In this document: positions 10,048 to 20,947 of the stretch, piece by piece | Numbering within the stretch: the stretch's first letter is position 1 | Layout of the letters: the number at the start of each line of letters is the position of its first letter | Assembly: GCA_933207985.1 (NCBI GenBank) | Contig: OW240916.1 | Span: 264,523,337 to 264,587,336 of the forward strand | Origin: Pelobates cultripes | Lineage: Eukaryota > Chordata > Amphibia > Anura > Pelobatidae | DNA length: 64,000 nt | Direction of reading: 5' to 3' | Notes under the pieces: generated by a model | Seen by the model: the letters and a program-made list of their open reading frames with translations, nothing else | Database searches by the model: none | What the model was told of the DNA's origin: nothing | Translations under genes and position numbers: made by a program

Positions 10048-11130
10048 ACTCCTTCACTGTGTTAACCTCTACCACTTCAGTTGGAAGGCAATTTCATGCA
10101 TCCACTACCCTCTCAGCTCTCCACTACCACATTCATTTAGCCCAGTCTTCCAGCCATCTACACCCATTAGTCCTAGCCAGTAAACATACCCTTCAAAATG
10201 TCTAGTAAACTACTGTCAGAGTCCATCAAGCAGCTCAGGTTAATTTATTTTTTCCTTTATTTTACGGCTGTTTCCAATATTGCAACCCGAGACTTCCATT
10301 CTTTTCACGCCGAAGTGAATCTCTGACAGGCATAATAAACTAGTTGACATGAACATTAATTTTGAGCAGTAGCCAAGCTAATAACACGAACAGATCATAG
10401 AAATAACTCATGGGTAAAGTGCAAGCAAAAATAAGAGTAAAATATCACATATGAATCAAGGAGTTTGTTATTTAATGAAACTTGCAAGTAAACTTCTGAA
10501 TACATTTACTAGAAGATGTAATTTGCAGGAAGAGTATGTGAAAATCTTGATGCAATTCGAATAGCATACAAAACAGAAATTGCTGAATTTTTACTACATT
10601 ATGTATCTAGGGCTGTCTAGTAGGGTAATGTGGAGGACCGTCTCGCACAAAAAGATCACAGTCCTCTTGTATTTCACACCACCCATCCTGAATGTCTATC
10701 ATTTTGGTGACAAAGCCTGTGGATCGTGGGGAATGCCGATTTGGAATAGTTTGCACTGTGATTGAATCTTTTAAAGAACGCACTGTATAATCAATCAATC
10801 AATGAACTACTTCATATTTTATCTAAACTCTTGCAGCCAAAAATAATGTTCACTTCAAAAACTCCAACACAACCAGGCCTATTCCCTAAAATAGAAATAA
10901 CAATAATCATATTGTCAAAATATTCCCACATACACATCATAGGCCAGGAGAGAGAACAAAAGAGTCTACAAAAGGGGTCAGCAACCTTTTTCCGCATGAG
11001 GGCCACATGCCATGTCTGTAAATGGAATGGAGAGCTACATTCCTCTATATAGCTTCAAAAAAACCAAAGATAATTGTTGATTGCTCCCTAAATAATTCTA
11101 ATAATCAGTATAAGCACATAAGAACCTCAA
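10048..11130. other. No gene seen; short hAT-type fragment at 10974-11045
   Basis: Mostly unassigned AT-rich sequence. AAAGGGGTCAGCAACC...GAGGGCCACATGCC at 10974-11045 looks like the terminal part of a hAT-family repeat (CAGGGGTCAGCAACC-type end) without its partner. No coding exon is recognised. Confidence 0.4.
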
Positions 11131-11137
11131 GGGCAAG

Positions 11138-11205
11138 TATTATTATTATTTTATTATTTATATAGCGCCAGCAGATTCCGTAGCGCTGTACAAAGCATGG
11201 GGCAG
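11138..11205. repeat. Dispersed anuran repeat (TTTATATAGCGCC...GCGCTGTACAAAG)
   Basis: A (TTA)n run followed by TTTATATAGCGCCAGCAG, ATTCCGTAGCGCTGTACAA. I recognise this motif as a very common dispersed repeat in frog sequences. Its class (SINE or MITE) is not decided here. Confidence 0.6.
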
Positions 11206-11571
11206 TAATGGGAAAACGTATTTGAATAAGTGACTTGGGTCCTGACTGGTAATCAGCCATAATATACCTGTTGAAGGATGTAATAAAGAAAGGGCTGGGT
11301 TAAAAAAGAATGTGTGAAAAAACTCAGTATTGCATCTGGTATGATAAGACAAGTATATACACAGTTGTTTTCAAAAGTTTGCATACCCTGGCAGAAATTG
11401 TGAAATGTTGGCATTGATTTTGATAATATGCCTGATCATGTGAAACTAATTATTTTATTGAAGCATAGTGATCATAAGAAGCCATTTATTACCACATAGT
11501 TGTTTGGCTCCTTCTTAAATTATAATGATAACAGAAATCACCCAACTTGCCTTATCAAAAGTTTACACACC

Positions 11572-12421
11572 TGTGACGGTTCACTTGGGGTTTCATAAGG
11601 ACATTTTATGTAGGATCCTGGACTATTCCTATGATTAAGTCACCCTGTGTCCATTGTGGGTGCAGGGTGTGTGTGTAATGTGGTTGTTGGGGTTAAGTGT
11701 TAGTGTTTTCCTGTCTTGCTAATGCTTGCAATCAATTAGGTGGATTGGCTGTGGAGTCTGTACAGCGCCATCTGTTGGTTGCAAGGATCTAGCAACCGCT
11801 GTATGCAATACCTGAATAGCAAGGGTTGCTAATTTGCATATTCAAGTAGATTTGCATTTTGCTAATTCCGCAGGCAGGAGAGATATATTCTGTTAATTAA
11901 TGTTCCTGTATATTTTGTGACGTTTTGGTTATTTGAATTGTATTATGTTTGTTACAACAATGTATATGTAATGTTAGTTCCATTTGGAACGGTGTACTGT
12001 GCGGAATTTTAGGGATCCCAGCCACAGAGTTGTCGTACCTGTTGGCTGGCTGCATGATCCCTCTAGCCCTGGGATAAATCAAGAGAGCTAGGCCTGAGAG
12101 CCGCAAGTGCCTTTTGTAAAGGCAATAGAAATCACATTGCAGACAGAGATGGATACCTGCCTGGAGGAAGGACTGCAGTGGAATAGGCAGAGGGGATGAT
12201 ACCTGTCTGTAAAAAGGGCTGCAGAGGCATAGGCAGAGGGGACGATACCTGCAAACTGGTCGGGTGGAAAAGCTCCAGAAGGACCCCAGTCAAGCCATGG
12301 CGACTGGGGCAGAAGAGTGGCAGTTTTCCTCGGTTCCAGATAGGAAGCGATCCTGGGTGGAAGTACCCAGCCGGTACAGGGAGCTCCGCTACAATACCCT
12401 TGAATGTTTGGCCTTGTTACA
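11572..12421 (-). mobile_element. Solo-LTR-like insertion inside the Tc1 element
   Basis: An 850-bp segment with TGTGACGG at the left and TGTTACA at the right, inserted within the Tc1 sequence between ...GTTTACACAC and ACACACAAGG. If the flanking C and G are included, ACACAC flanks both sides, but the sequence is too simple to prove a duplication. The ...CCGTCACA end on the minus strand resembles the LTRs ending at 18600 (CCGTCACA) and 61684 (CCGTTACA), hence the minus orientation. The 151-codon minus frame at 12088-12543 crosses its edge and is not taken as a gene. Confidence 0.6.
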
Positions 12422-12569
12422 GACACACAAGGTGACACACACAGGTTAAAATGAAAATTAAATTTCCCACACCTGTGGCTTTTTAAATTGCAATTAGTGT
12501 CTGTGTATAAATCATCAATTAGTTTTTTAGGTCTCCCGTGCATTCACTGAGCAGGCTAGATACTGAGCC

Positions 12570-12895
12570 ATGGGAAGCAAAAAAGAACTGTCAAAAGACC
12601 TGCGTAACAAGGTAATGGAACTTTATCAAGAAGGAAAAGGATGTAAAAATATATCCAAAGCCTTGGAAATGTCAGTCAGTACTGTTCAATTACTTATTAG
12701 GAAGTGGTAAATCCGTGGATCTCTTGATACCAAGCCAAGGTCAGGTAGACCAAAGACTTTGCATGACCTAGATGCATTTTGCCAAGACAAATGGGCAGCT
12801 ATGCCACCTGCAAGAATTAGAAGCCCCATAGACAACTATTACAAAATTATGCATGCTATCATTTATGCTAAAGATTGCCATACACAGTATTAAGA
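12570..12895 (+). pseudogene. Tc1-like transposase remnant
   Basis: ATG at 12570 opens a frame of 46 residues (MGSKKELSKDLRNKVMELYQ...) ending at TAA 12708-12710. It matches the first helix-turn-helix of Tc1-family transposases, which binds the terminal inverted repeats. After the stop, the frame continues with SLDTKPRSGRPK, the GRPR-like AT-hook linker between the two DNA-binding helices. The second helix-turn-helix and nearly all of the DDE catalytic domain are absent; only a short tail (KDCHTQY) is seen before TAA near 12893. Usual length is ~340 aa. Clearly inactive. Confidence 0.85.
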
Positions 12896-13072
12896 ACTAA
12901 GGATATGCAGACTTTTGAACATGGGTCTTTTATTTTTTTCATTTTCAGCTGAATATGAATCCCATAAGAAATAAAAGAAATAATTTTTTCCTGCTCAATC
13001 ATGTTTTCTTTAAAAATTGTACATATATTACCAATTCTCCAAAGGTATGCAAACTTTTGAGCACAACTGTAC

Positions 13073-13739
13073 CTTTACATTGTGTCTACATTTCTTGGTG
13101 GCTATTGGGGGAAGGAGGGAGTTACTAACCCGTAAAAAGAATCCAAAAACAAATCCTAACATCCACTGCTATCTTGAATATGAAATTTTATCTGTGGACT
13201 CAGCCTTGGAACCATGACATGGCATTTAGAGTTCTGTGCATCCATTGTACTACAACTACTAATTAAATTAGATCGATACAGGTTTATTTACAGTATTGGT
13301 GGTTTTTCAACCCTCTGGAAACTCTGTAGCAATCAATATCAAATAATACTTTTCATTCAAGTTTCTACCAAGTAACTTTACTGCAAAAAGTAATTTGGTA
13401 GGTTAGATACAATTAATATGTGGGAGAATCTTATGTTAAAAATAAATAAATATATTCACTGGCTCCCTCTGGACCAGTCATGCCCGGCTTGATAGCTGAC
13501 ACCACGACAATAAAATAATTAAAATGTGCAATGTTTACTAATGCCATCCTACTGATGAAAACTGTTACTAAATATGCCTATGTTTGCTGTTGTGGCACTG
13601 TGGGCAATTGTGTTAACTCTGCACAATAAAATAAAGAATTAAATAAATAAATATATATATTATTATATGTTAGTTCCATTTGGAACGGTGTACTGTGTGG
13701 ATTTATAAAGTGCAAAATACAAATATTGAAATCAGGTCC
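13073..13739. other. No gene seen; small LTR-related fragment at 13667-13705
   Basis: Unassigned AT-rich DNA, except that ATGTTAGTTCCATTTGGAAC followed by GGTGTACTGTG at 13667-13697 repeats the sequence at 11971-12001 inside the LTR-like insertion upstream. Confidence 0.5.
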
Positions 13740-13870
13740 ACAACCAGGGTATAGGCCAGGTATAGACCAGATGGTTTGCACTACACCTCCCACGATGCTT
13801 TGCAAGCTTTATGGGGGATGTAGTTCACAACATCTGGAGTGCCGAAGGTTGCCTATCCTTGGTATAGGCC
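13740..13870. mobile_element. Fold-back MITE (CTACACCTCCCACGATGCTTTG)
   Basis: GGCCAGGTATAGACC...ACTACACCTCCCACGATGC and TGGGGGATGTAGTTCACAAC...GGTATAGGCC pair as an imperfect inverted repeat centred near 13805. It is related to the copy at 57531-57655 and is a common frog repeat type. Confidence 0.65.
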
Positions 13871-16104
13871 ATACCTTTGTATGGGGACAGCCAAGCAGAG
13901 GGTGGTAGCTTCCATGCAGGAAAATGGCCACTGTAACACTATAGAGATACAGAAATCTCGCCATAATTATACGACATTGAAAAGCTGCTAGGTTGTCACA
14001 TAGGTTGTCACATCACTTCCTTCCAATGCCCTAAGGATGCTGTACTGGAGATCAAGGAGAGCTGTCAAGATTGGTCTCTTGCCAAACACACAATACAAAA
14101 GGGAGAGCACTAGCAAGGTTTTGTGGAAATATATAGTCTGCTGTTTAATGCACACAGACAGGAAAACAAAACAAAAAGCTGTCAACATTTCAGTCCACTT
14201 TAGGGACTACTTTCAAGACTTCAAGAGAGTCCCTGAAGTGGACTGAGATGTCAATAGCATCTTGATTTGTTCTCATGTCCATGAATTAAACAGGAGAACA
14301 TATATTTTCAGGGAAGGCCCTTGAGTCATGCCATTCTCTATACTATGTAATATGTGCATGTGTCTATGAGTGTGTATCTGTGTATGTATGTGTGACTGAA
14401 AGAGTTGATTTTTTGTGTGCTTGCCTAAAAGTGTGTATCCATGTGTTCATCCAGCAATGTATGCGTGTGTGTTTCTTAAAATTTTTAGAGAATGGCATGA
14501 GTAGTTGCCAACTTTTGTAATGAAGGCAAAATGTTGATGGAAGAGGGCTAGTGGGAACCCAATCCATGATTTTGTAAATGGCCACATAATTTAATGACAA
14601 CTCTTGATTAAACTAATTATAATATATGTGCACCAAATTGCAGTGAACTGAAACTTGAATTGTAAAATTTAAACAGAAAGCACTGATTTGTAAAGATTCT
14701 CTTTTTGTGGGCTGACAATTTTGCTACTTTAGTTTACGTTTTGCAATCTGATTTTTAACTATCTGTATTTTAAAACACTATATACATAACTATTAAGGTC
14801 AATCATCTTGATATGGACACTTTTATAAAACGTTCTAGGAAATGTTGGATTATAAAGCACTATATTGTATTTTTTTTAACCCTTCAATATATTTAGAACT
14901 CAAACCCACAGTAATTAGATACCACAATTGGTAAAAACTGTAAATAATGTTGAATTAGTAATATAATGGACAGTAGGTACACTGTGATACGTAATTGGTT
15001 TGCATATTGTATTAATAATTAATAACATTCTCTAAACTTCAATTTTTAAAAAAGTGCTACTATGCCTGTCATTCTAAACATAGAATTAGGAAAAGTAATA
15101 TTCTGTTGAATATACTGTGAAAAAAAGGAAAGTTTTGTTTTCGTTTTCAAAAAGTAGTTTTGGATAAGCTTTTCAAATAATGTCATTTTTGGATAAACTT
15201 TTAAATGACTTAATAGTTAGAAAAATATTTTAATATTTTTCATTATAATGAAATTATTTTATATATGATTTTTGATATTTTAATATAGAAATAATAAATT
15301 AATTTAATATATTACACTGAGGCTTATATCTACTATATAGTTAATGTATTGGAAAATGTATGATACATTATGTAATAGTACTCTGTACAGTTACAGCTAG
15401 AGGCTACATAATATCCATGGACACAGAAATCGTATTGTCTTGCAATAAAACCATAAGGTGCTAGATGGCTTTCTTGTAAGGGAAATTGTAAAGGGTACTT
15501 TAAACGACTGTTGAAGCTGCATAGCAAAGAAATAAACCATAATTAGAGATCGCAAACTGCTCTGTGCGTGATAAAAGTTACTTCCTGCTGGCATCATGGA
15601 TTTAAAAAACAAAAGAACACTTTCTTTTAGAAAGAGAATCTGATTCTTAGAGCTGTTTCTGATGGCCCGTACTTTGAAAACGGCCAGCTGCGGTCAGTCC
15701 ATTAAATGTCTGTACAGCAAAGAGGTCTCACGTTTGTAACATATTAGATGTTCTATGATCTATCAATAAGGGTAGAGTATTTCTTTCTTTCTTTCTCAAA
15801 TGTTTTATCACAAAGGATACTTTTCAAGTATGTCCTGAGGAACAAATGCAAATATAATGGAATCTATGCAATAGAAGGATAATCATGACTGCATGGTTAC
15901 ATTTATTATAGGAGACTTATATAGTGAAATTAGAAATACATTATTAAGCATATACTAGACATATACAATACAATTATAAAATTAATGAGTACAGTTCCTT
16001 TTTGATTTAAGGTAGAGGAATGCAGGTTTTCTACATATGTTTACTTCAAATGTTAAATGGATTTCACATTTCATTTTTTTTCATAAATTACGGAACTCAA
16101 ACAT
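13871..16104. other. 2.2 kb without a recognised gene; AT-rich, possibly single-copy
   Basis: No TE ends or coding frames recognised. 15550-15760 has more balanced composition and no sign of repeats (ATGGCCCGTACTTTGAAAAC then GGCCAGCTG...). It is a possible conserved non-coding block but cannot be confirmed from one sequence. Confidence 0.35.
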
Positions 16105-16614
16105 GTAAAGGGACACTATAAGGTTACTATAACATGTATTCCTCACCCTATAGTGTTAAACTAGCTATTTAGCCCCACTAGCCCTCCCATGCTCCACTTA
16201 ACACCAGTAAAACTCACCTTATTTCCAGCGCCGCACGGGTCCGCCGGTGCTGGCTCCACTCCTGATCCGCGATCCTGAGCATGGCGGACATTATCAGAAT
16301 TGATGATCTCAGCTAATCACAATGCTTTCGCATTGGATTGGCTGAGAGTGTCAATTCTGATGATCTCAGCCAAGAAGGCGGGCCAGGGCTATAGAGCCAA
16401 ACACCACCCTGAACAATCAGCATCTTCTCAAATATGTGTCCATGCAGAGTGTGCTGAACGTCAGTACTGCACATTGTGCAGCTCTGCCCCACGAAGCACT
16501 TTCAGTGGCCATCTGAGGAGTGTCTTTTTCTCTGAAAAGACAGTGTTTACATTAAACACACCAGAACAACTACAATAAGCTGTTGTTGTTCTACTGACTA
16601 TAGTGTCCCTTTAA
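16105..16614. mobile_element. Complete TTAA-target MITE
   Basis: Ends AAGGGACACTATA (left, from 16109) and TATAGTGTCCCTT (right, to 16610), flanked by GTAA and TTAA. The ~500-bp interior has internal similarity to 17664-18145 in reverse (TCTTTTCATAGAAAAGGCAG-type hairpin, TGGCCATCTGAGGAG). TTAA targets fit the piggyBac or Kolobok superfamilies. No transposase. Confidence 0.8.
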
Positions 16615-17663
16615 TGTAATGTCCAAAAATATTTTCCTCATCAATAGTGGTAGAAATATTTTTTGGCTTTTGGTGTGATGTCCTCCCATGTCTGTCTTTC
16701 TGCCAATTTCCTCCTCTATTTTCAGCACAAACCATTTTGATAAGCTCTGCTTTATGCCATAAATGAGCAATGCATAACTGTATTGCATAAATACTGGCAG
16801 TAATTGCACCATAGCTAAATTAGTGCCAAGTATGCTATGGCATCTGTGGTGTGTGCATCCTTTGTATTGTACATGTGTATATTCTCTTTATATGTTACAT
16901 TGGTTTAATTAATTTTAAGTCTAGGATACAGTAGCTATCCCTGTCAAACCAAATGAAGAAACAGGATCAAACTACAGATTTAAATCTGAAGGGTGCCTAC
17001 TTTTAAAGAATATCTCTCTGGCAAAGCTTATGAAAAATGCCTGCAACCCGGAGAGCCTGTAATTAGATTTAGAGTAACATTTTATTTAGCTGCCATATTC
17101 ATTTTGCAGAAGTTTGCATGATTCATAGTGTTTGTGTCACTGGCTGCTGGGTACCACATTAGATTGCAGCACGATGGGCTCGGCTGTCTCACTCGTTGCT
17201 GAGTTTATGATATCTGTATCGCCTGTTGTTGGCATAACAATAGAAGTTGCACTGAGCACATTTCACCGTCAAATTATTTCTACCCTTTACCAAGTCCTAA
17301 ATGAAAAAAAAAGTTCTTTATTTAATAACAACGATTCATGAAATATAGTTCTGGCTCAGAATACCACTATACCTCATATACCTGCAATTTTCTAGACTTA
17401 GTCAATAAACAGCTGGATGTAGTGATTTTTTTACTGCCATGCATTATTCTAACCCCCTAGCCATGTTGAAACTTAAAGGGGAATTGTCACTTCCCTGGAA
17501 TTTATACTATTTAATAAAACATTGAACATTGCCTATAGCTTGTATTAACATTTTTCATAAGATGCTTCATTTTCTTTTCTATTAAATAAATAGCAAATTA
17601 TATCATTATCCAGTTCAGACAAAGAAAACGCCAGGGTTAGCATTGCAAATTAAGAAACATTGT
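16615..17663. other. ~1 kb without a recognised gene; candidate conserved non-coding block
   Basis: 16960-17110 contains AT-rich homeodomain-type sites (CTGTAATTAGATTTAGAGTA) with no repeat signature. The frame at 17132-17341 has no recognisable domain and is not called. Confidence 0.3.
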
Positions 17664-18145
17664 TTAAAGGGACACTATAGTCACCAGAACAACTACAGGT
17701 TAATGTAGTTGTCCTGGTGAGTATAATCATTGCCTTCAGGCATTTTTATGTAAACACTGTCTTTTCATAGAAAAGGCAGTGTTTACATTGCCCTCTTGGG
17801 ACACCTCCAAGTGGCCACTCCTCAGATGGCCACTGGAGGTGCTTCTTGGGGCAGTACTGCACAGTAGGAAACATTGCCATCCAGCGTGAATTTTCCTTAT
17901 ACAGATGCATTGATTCTATGCATCTCTATGAGATTGGCCAAAACCCCGTCCCTTCCCGCCTCCTTCCGGTTTCAGCCAATCCAATATTCCCTATGGGCTT
18001 TCCCCACAGATTGGCTAAAAATGGAAAAATCTGATGTCACCAAGGAGGCGGATCAGGGGCGAGGCCAGTATTGGCAGACCCGCGCGGCGCTGGAAATAAG
18101 GTGCGTTTTAATATTTTCTAAGGGGGCTAAGGGGGGCAAGGCCGT
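17664..18145. mobile_element. TTAA-target MITE, right end lost
   Basis: TTAA then AGGGACACTATAGTCACC at the left. The interior is the reverse complement of the 16105 copy up to the CTTATTTCCAGCG-equivalent at about 18100. It breaks off near 18145, before the expected right terminus and next to the LTR fragment. Confidence 0.7.
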
Positions 18146-18199
18146 CTTTACGCGGCGCAAACTGTTACTGCTGGGGGCCCCAGCAGTAACACCTGGGTG

Positions 18200-18600
18200 T
18201 CACTCTTGTTGGGAAACTTGAATAAAAGGCCAGTTTGCCTCCATTATAACTGAGTTCCTGCTTACCCTCAATATAGAGTCTCATCTCATGTGTGGGGGAA
18301 ACGGTTGTATCTACCCTGGGGATTGCTATATCACTATACTCCCCTGCGATTATAATCACTAGCTCTTTTAAGAGCTGTTCCTGCTACGCTCTCTTGGAGG
18401 AGAGGTTCACCCACTGGAAGCTGGATCCTGGTCTTGGGTCCAGGGTGGGTGGAGGATGGTGAGTTCCCAGCCAAGCTGTAACGCTGGACGTGGAGACTGC
18501 AGTCCTTATGGTGTCTGGTGGAGTGCTTGGAGTCCTCGGTGAGCACTAGGAGCATCGACTGATGGAGGCACCCGGTCAGGGTGCCAGGTGGTCCGTCACA
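18200..18600 (+). mobile_element. LTR fragment (3' part), related to 61684-62679
   Basis: Contains AATAAA (18221-18226) and ends CCGTCACA at 18600. The last ~230 bp, read on the minus strand, align with the start of the solo LTR at 61684 (GGATCACCTGGCACCC / GGACCACCTGGCACCC, then GGATGCTCCTAG..., GAGGACTCCAAGC). Homology continues through GGGTAAGCAGGAACT to the poly(A) signal. The 5' part is missing or diverged. Confidence 0.7.
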
Positions 18601-18737
18601 CCTAGTATTAAGTGAATCCAGCAGCTGTATTAAAAGGCATAACAGAGGCCTAGCATAAGTTTGATTGAAATTAAAATTAGCAGGAATCTCTTACCATTCA
18701 GATGAAACTGGTGAAGGGTAGAAGGGTTTATATCCAT

Positions 18738-19170
18738 ATATATGCTCTGAATGTGCATGCACAGCCTGTTACCCCTTGGTCACTGCAGGAAATAGGGTGA
18801 TGGTATAATCTTGCTACCCCTAGGGTCACAGAAAGTAAATCCACGGAAAAGTACAAGATAGGATTGTACTTTAAACCTTTCAGTGATGGAATGCTAGTCA
18901 GTCTCACATTAACTCTTTCAGCGATGGAATGTTAGTCACTTTCATATTAATCCTTGCAATCCATGTGCTCTGTATGTGCATGTCTAGCCTGCTACCCCAT
19001 TGGGTCATGCAGGAAATAGGATGATGGCATAATCTTGCTACCCCTAGGGTCACAGCAAGTAAATCCATATGCTCTGTATGTGCATGCCCATCCTGCTACC
19101 CCTTGGGTCACTGCAGGAATTATGGTGATGGCATGATCTTGCTACCCCTCGGGTCACAGTAAGTTTGAAC
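18738..19170. repeat. Three ~105-bp tandem-type repeats (CTTGCTACCCCTAGGGTCAC)
   Basis: Three copies of TATGCTCTGTATGTGCATG...CCTGCTACCCC.TTGGGTCA.TGCAGGAA.TA.GGTGATGGCAT...CTTGCTACCCC then GGGTCACAG.AAGTAAATCCA start near 18740, 18965 and 19070. The first is separated from the others by two copies of a TTTCAGTGATGGAATG.TAGTCA motif. Confidence 0.75.
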
Positions 19171-19789
19171 TCCCGGTCACTAGTGGGGTTTCTCCAGGGG
19201 GTCACCTTTGCGCAGGGCCGTGTACTGGAGACTTACCAATGGAGAGAGGCTGAACTCCCAAGGGGCCAGAGGAACAAACTATCCTCAGGTAAGCCATAAA
19301 AGAAAAAGTTTTTAGTCCTGAAATTACTAAGTCTGTCCTAGGGATAGGACAGGAACAAAAAGACTGAGGGTGGGAGGGTAGGAGGCAGGACCGGATTAAG
19401 AGCCCAGTGGGCCTGGTACTGACAATTATGATGGGGCCTAATTATATATTCTTATCGACCAAAAACACTAAAACAGTCATAACTCTCAAGCGTCATGTAT
19501 CTGATGGAGTTGATGTTGGAGGGAAACTCAAAGGATGCAGACATAAGAAAACACATACTCTATGCTAATCTCTTTATCTAATTTATGCTTTCATCTTTCA
19601 GGTAAATCCATGCCCCCTAACAGCAGTGTCCAGTGAAGCAGGAAGCCAATGGGCGGAACAAAAGAGTAGGCCACTGATGCGAATCACATGATCAGAACTG
19701 CCAAAAGGGGCAAACATGCCCAAAGAGGGGGTATGTCTGTCCAAAGAATTGGAAGGCCAGCCTGGCATCAGTGTCCCTATGCATCAAAG

Positions 19790-20640
19790 TGTCAGTGTCC
19801 CCATGTCGCCCAGTCCCCTAGTCTCCCAGTGTCTGTGTGCCCATTTCTCCCAGTGTCCCCATGTCTCAGTGTGTCCTGTGTCACTAGGATACTAGGAGAC
19901 ACTGAGAGACATGGGGACACTGAGACACAGGGACACTGAGACACGGGAACACTGAGACACATGGGGGCACTGAGACACTTGGGGACACTAGGAGACATGG
20001 GGGCACTTGTGGATACTGTCATGGGGACACTGAGACACATGGGGACACAGACATTTGGGTACACTGGGAGAAATGGGGTCACAGACACTAGGGACACAGA
20101 GACATGGGGACGCAGACACTGGGAGACATGGGGACACAGAGATATGGGGCCACAGACACTGGGAGACAGGGGGACACTGCCTGGGAGACATAGGGACACT
20201 GGGAGACATGGGGACACAGACACTGGCTGGGAGACATAGGGACACTGGGAGACATGGGGACACAGACATATGGGGACAATGGGAGACATGGGTACACAGA
20301 CATTTGGAGACACTGGGAGCCATGGAGACACTGGGAGCCATGGAGACACTGGGAGCCATGGGGACACTGAGACACTAGGGACACTGGCTGGGAGACATGG
20401 GGACACTGGGAGCCATGGGGACACTGAGACACTAGGGACACTTTCTGGGAGGCATGGGGACACTGGGAGACATGGAGACACTGTGTCCCTAGTGTCTCCA
20501 TGTCCCAATGTGTCTACCTATGTCTCACAGCATCCCCATGTGTCTCAGTGTCCCCACGTCTCCCAGTGTCCTCTAGTGTCTCAGTGTCACCATGTGTCCC
20601 CTAGTGTCTCAGTGTCCCCATGTCTCCCTGCTGCCTTTCC
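19790..20640. repeat. Strand-flipping minisatellite (GACACTGGGAGACATGGG)
   Basis: About 20-bp units (CAGTGTCCCCATGTCTCCC) run in one orientation at 19790-19885, in the opposite orientation at ~19890-20480, and back again to 20640. This gives a long imperfect hairpin structure. Frames of up to 238 codons run through it (e.g. 19792-20508 minus) but are simple translations of the repeat, so not genes. Confidence 0.9.
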
Positions 20641-20947
20641 CCTCATCCTTCACTTCCCTGAGCTGTAGTCTGTCTCTGCAGGCTGGGAGCTGCTGTCTGA
20701 ACTCTCTGTGCTGTGTAGCTGCTCTCCCGCAGATCAGTGAGTAGAGAGAGCCAGGGAGGGATATGCTGTAACTTCCTATCCCTGTCTCTCTCCATACACA
20801 GTGACCCCTACTGGTCGGTGCTGGTATTGCAGAGTAATCTCCGTTTATACTGAGAAAAATGTTTGCATTTGTATTGCTGGTATTACTGCAATACCATCAT
20901 GGCCAGGCAGCCTCAAATACAGGCTGTGCCTTAAAATACCAGTCAGG

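Larger units (their letters stand above)
11358..13072 (+). mobile_element. Tc1/mariner element, decayed and interrupted
   Basis: Terminal inverted repeats: left ACACAGTTGTTTTCAAAAGT then TTGCATACC (11359-11387); right GGTATGCAAACTTTTG then AGCACAACTGTA (13044-13071), flanked by TA. A transposase N-terminus lies at 12570. The C-terminal catalytic part is mostly deleted and an 850-bp LTR-like insertion splits the left half. Non-functional fossil copy. Confidence 0.85.

Noticed and set aside
11138..11205. Possible tRNA-like gene around TATAGCGCC...GCGCTGTA
   Set aside because: No cloverleaf or anticodon arm could be drawn; it matches a common dispersed frog repeat.
12088..12543. 151-codon minus frame
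   Set aside because: It spans the boundary between the LTR-like insertion and the Tc1 element, so it cannot be one gene.
19792..20508. 238-codon minus-strand open frame
   Set aside because: It is a translation of the ~20-bp minisatellite (Ser/Pro/Val/Cys repeats) with equally open frames on the other strand; no gene.
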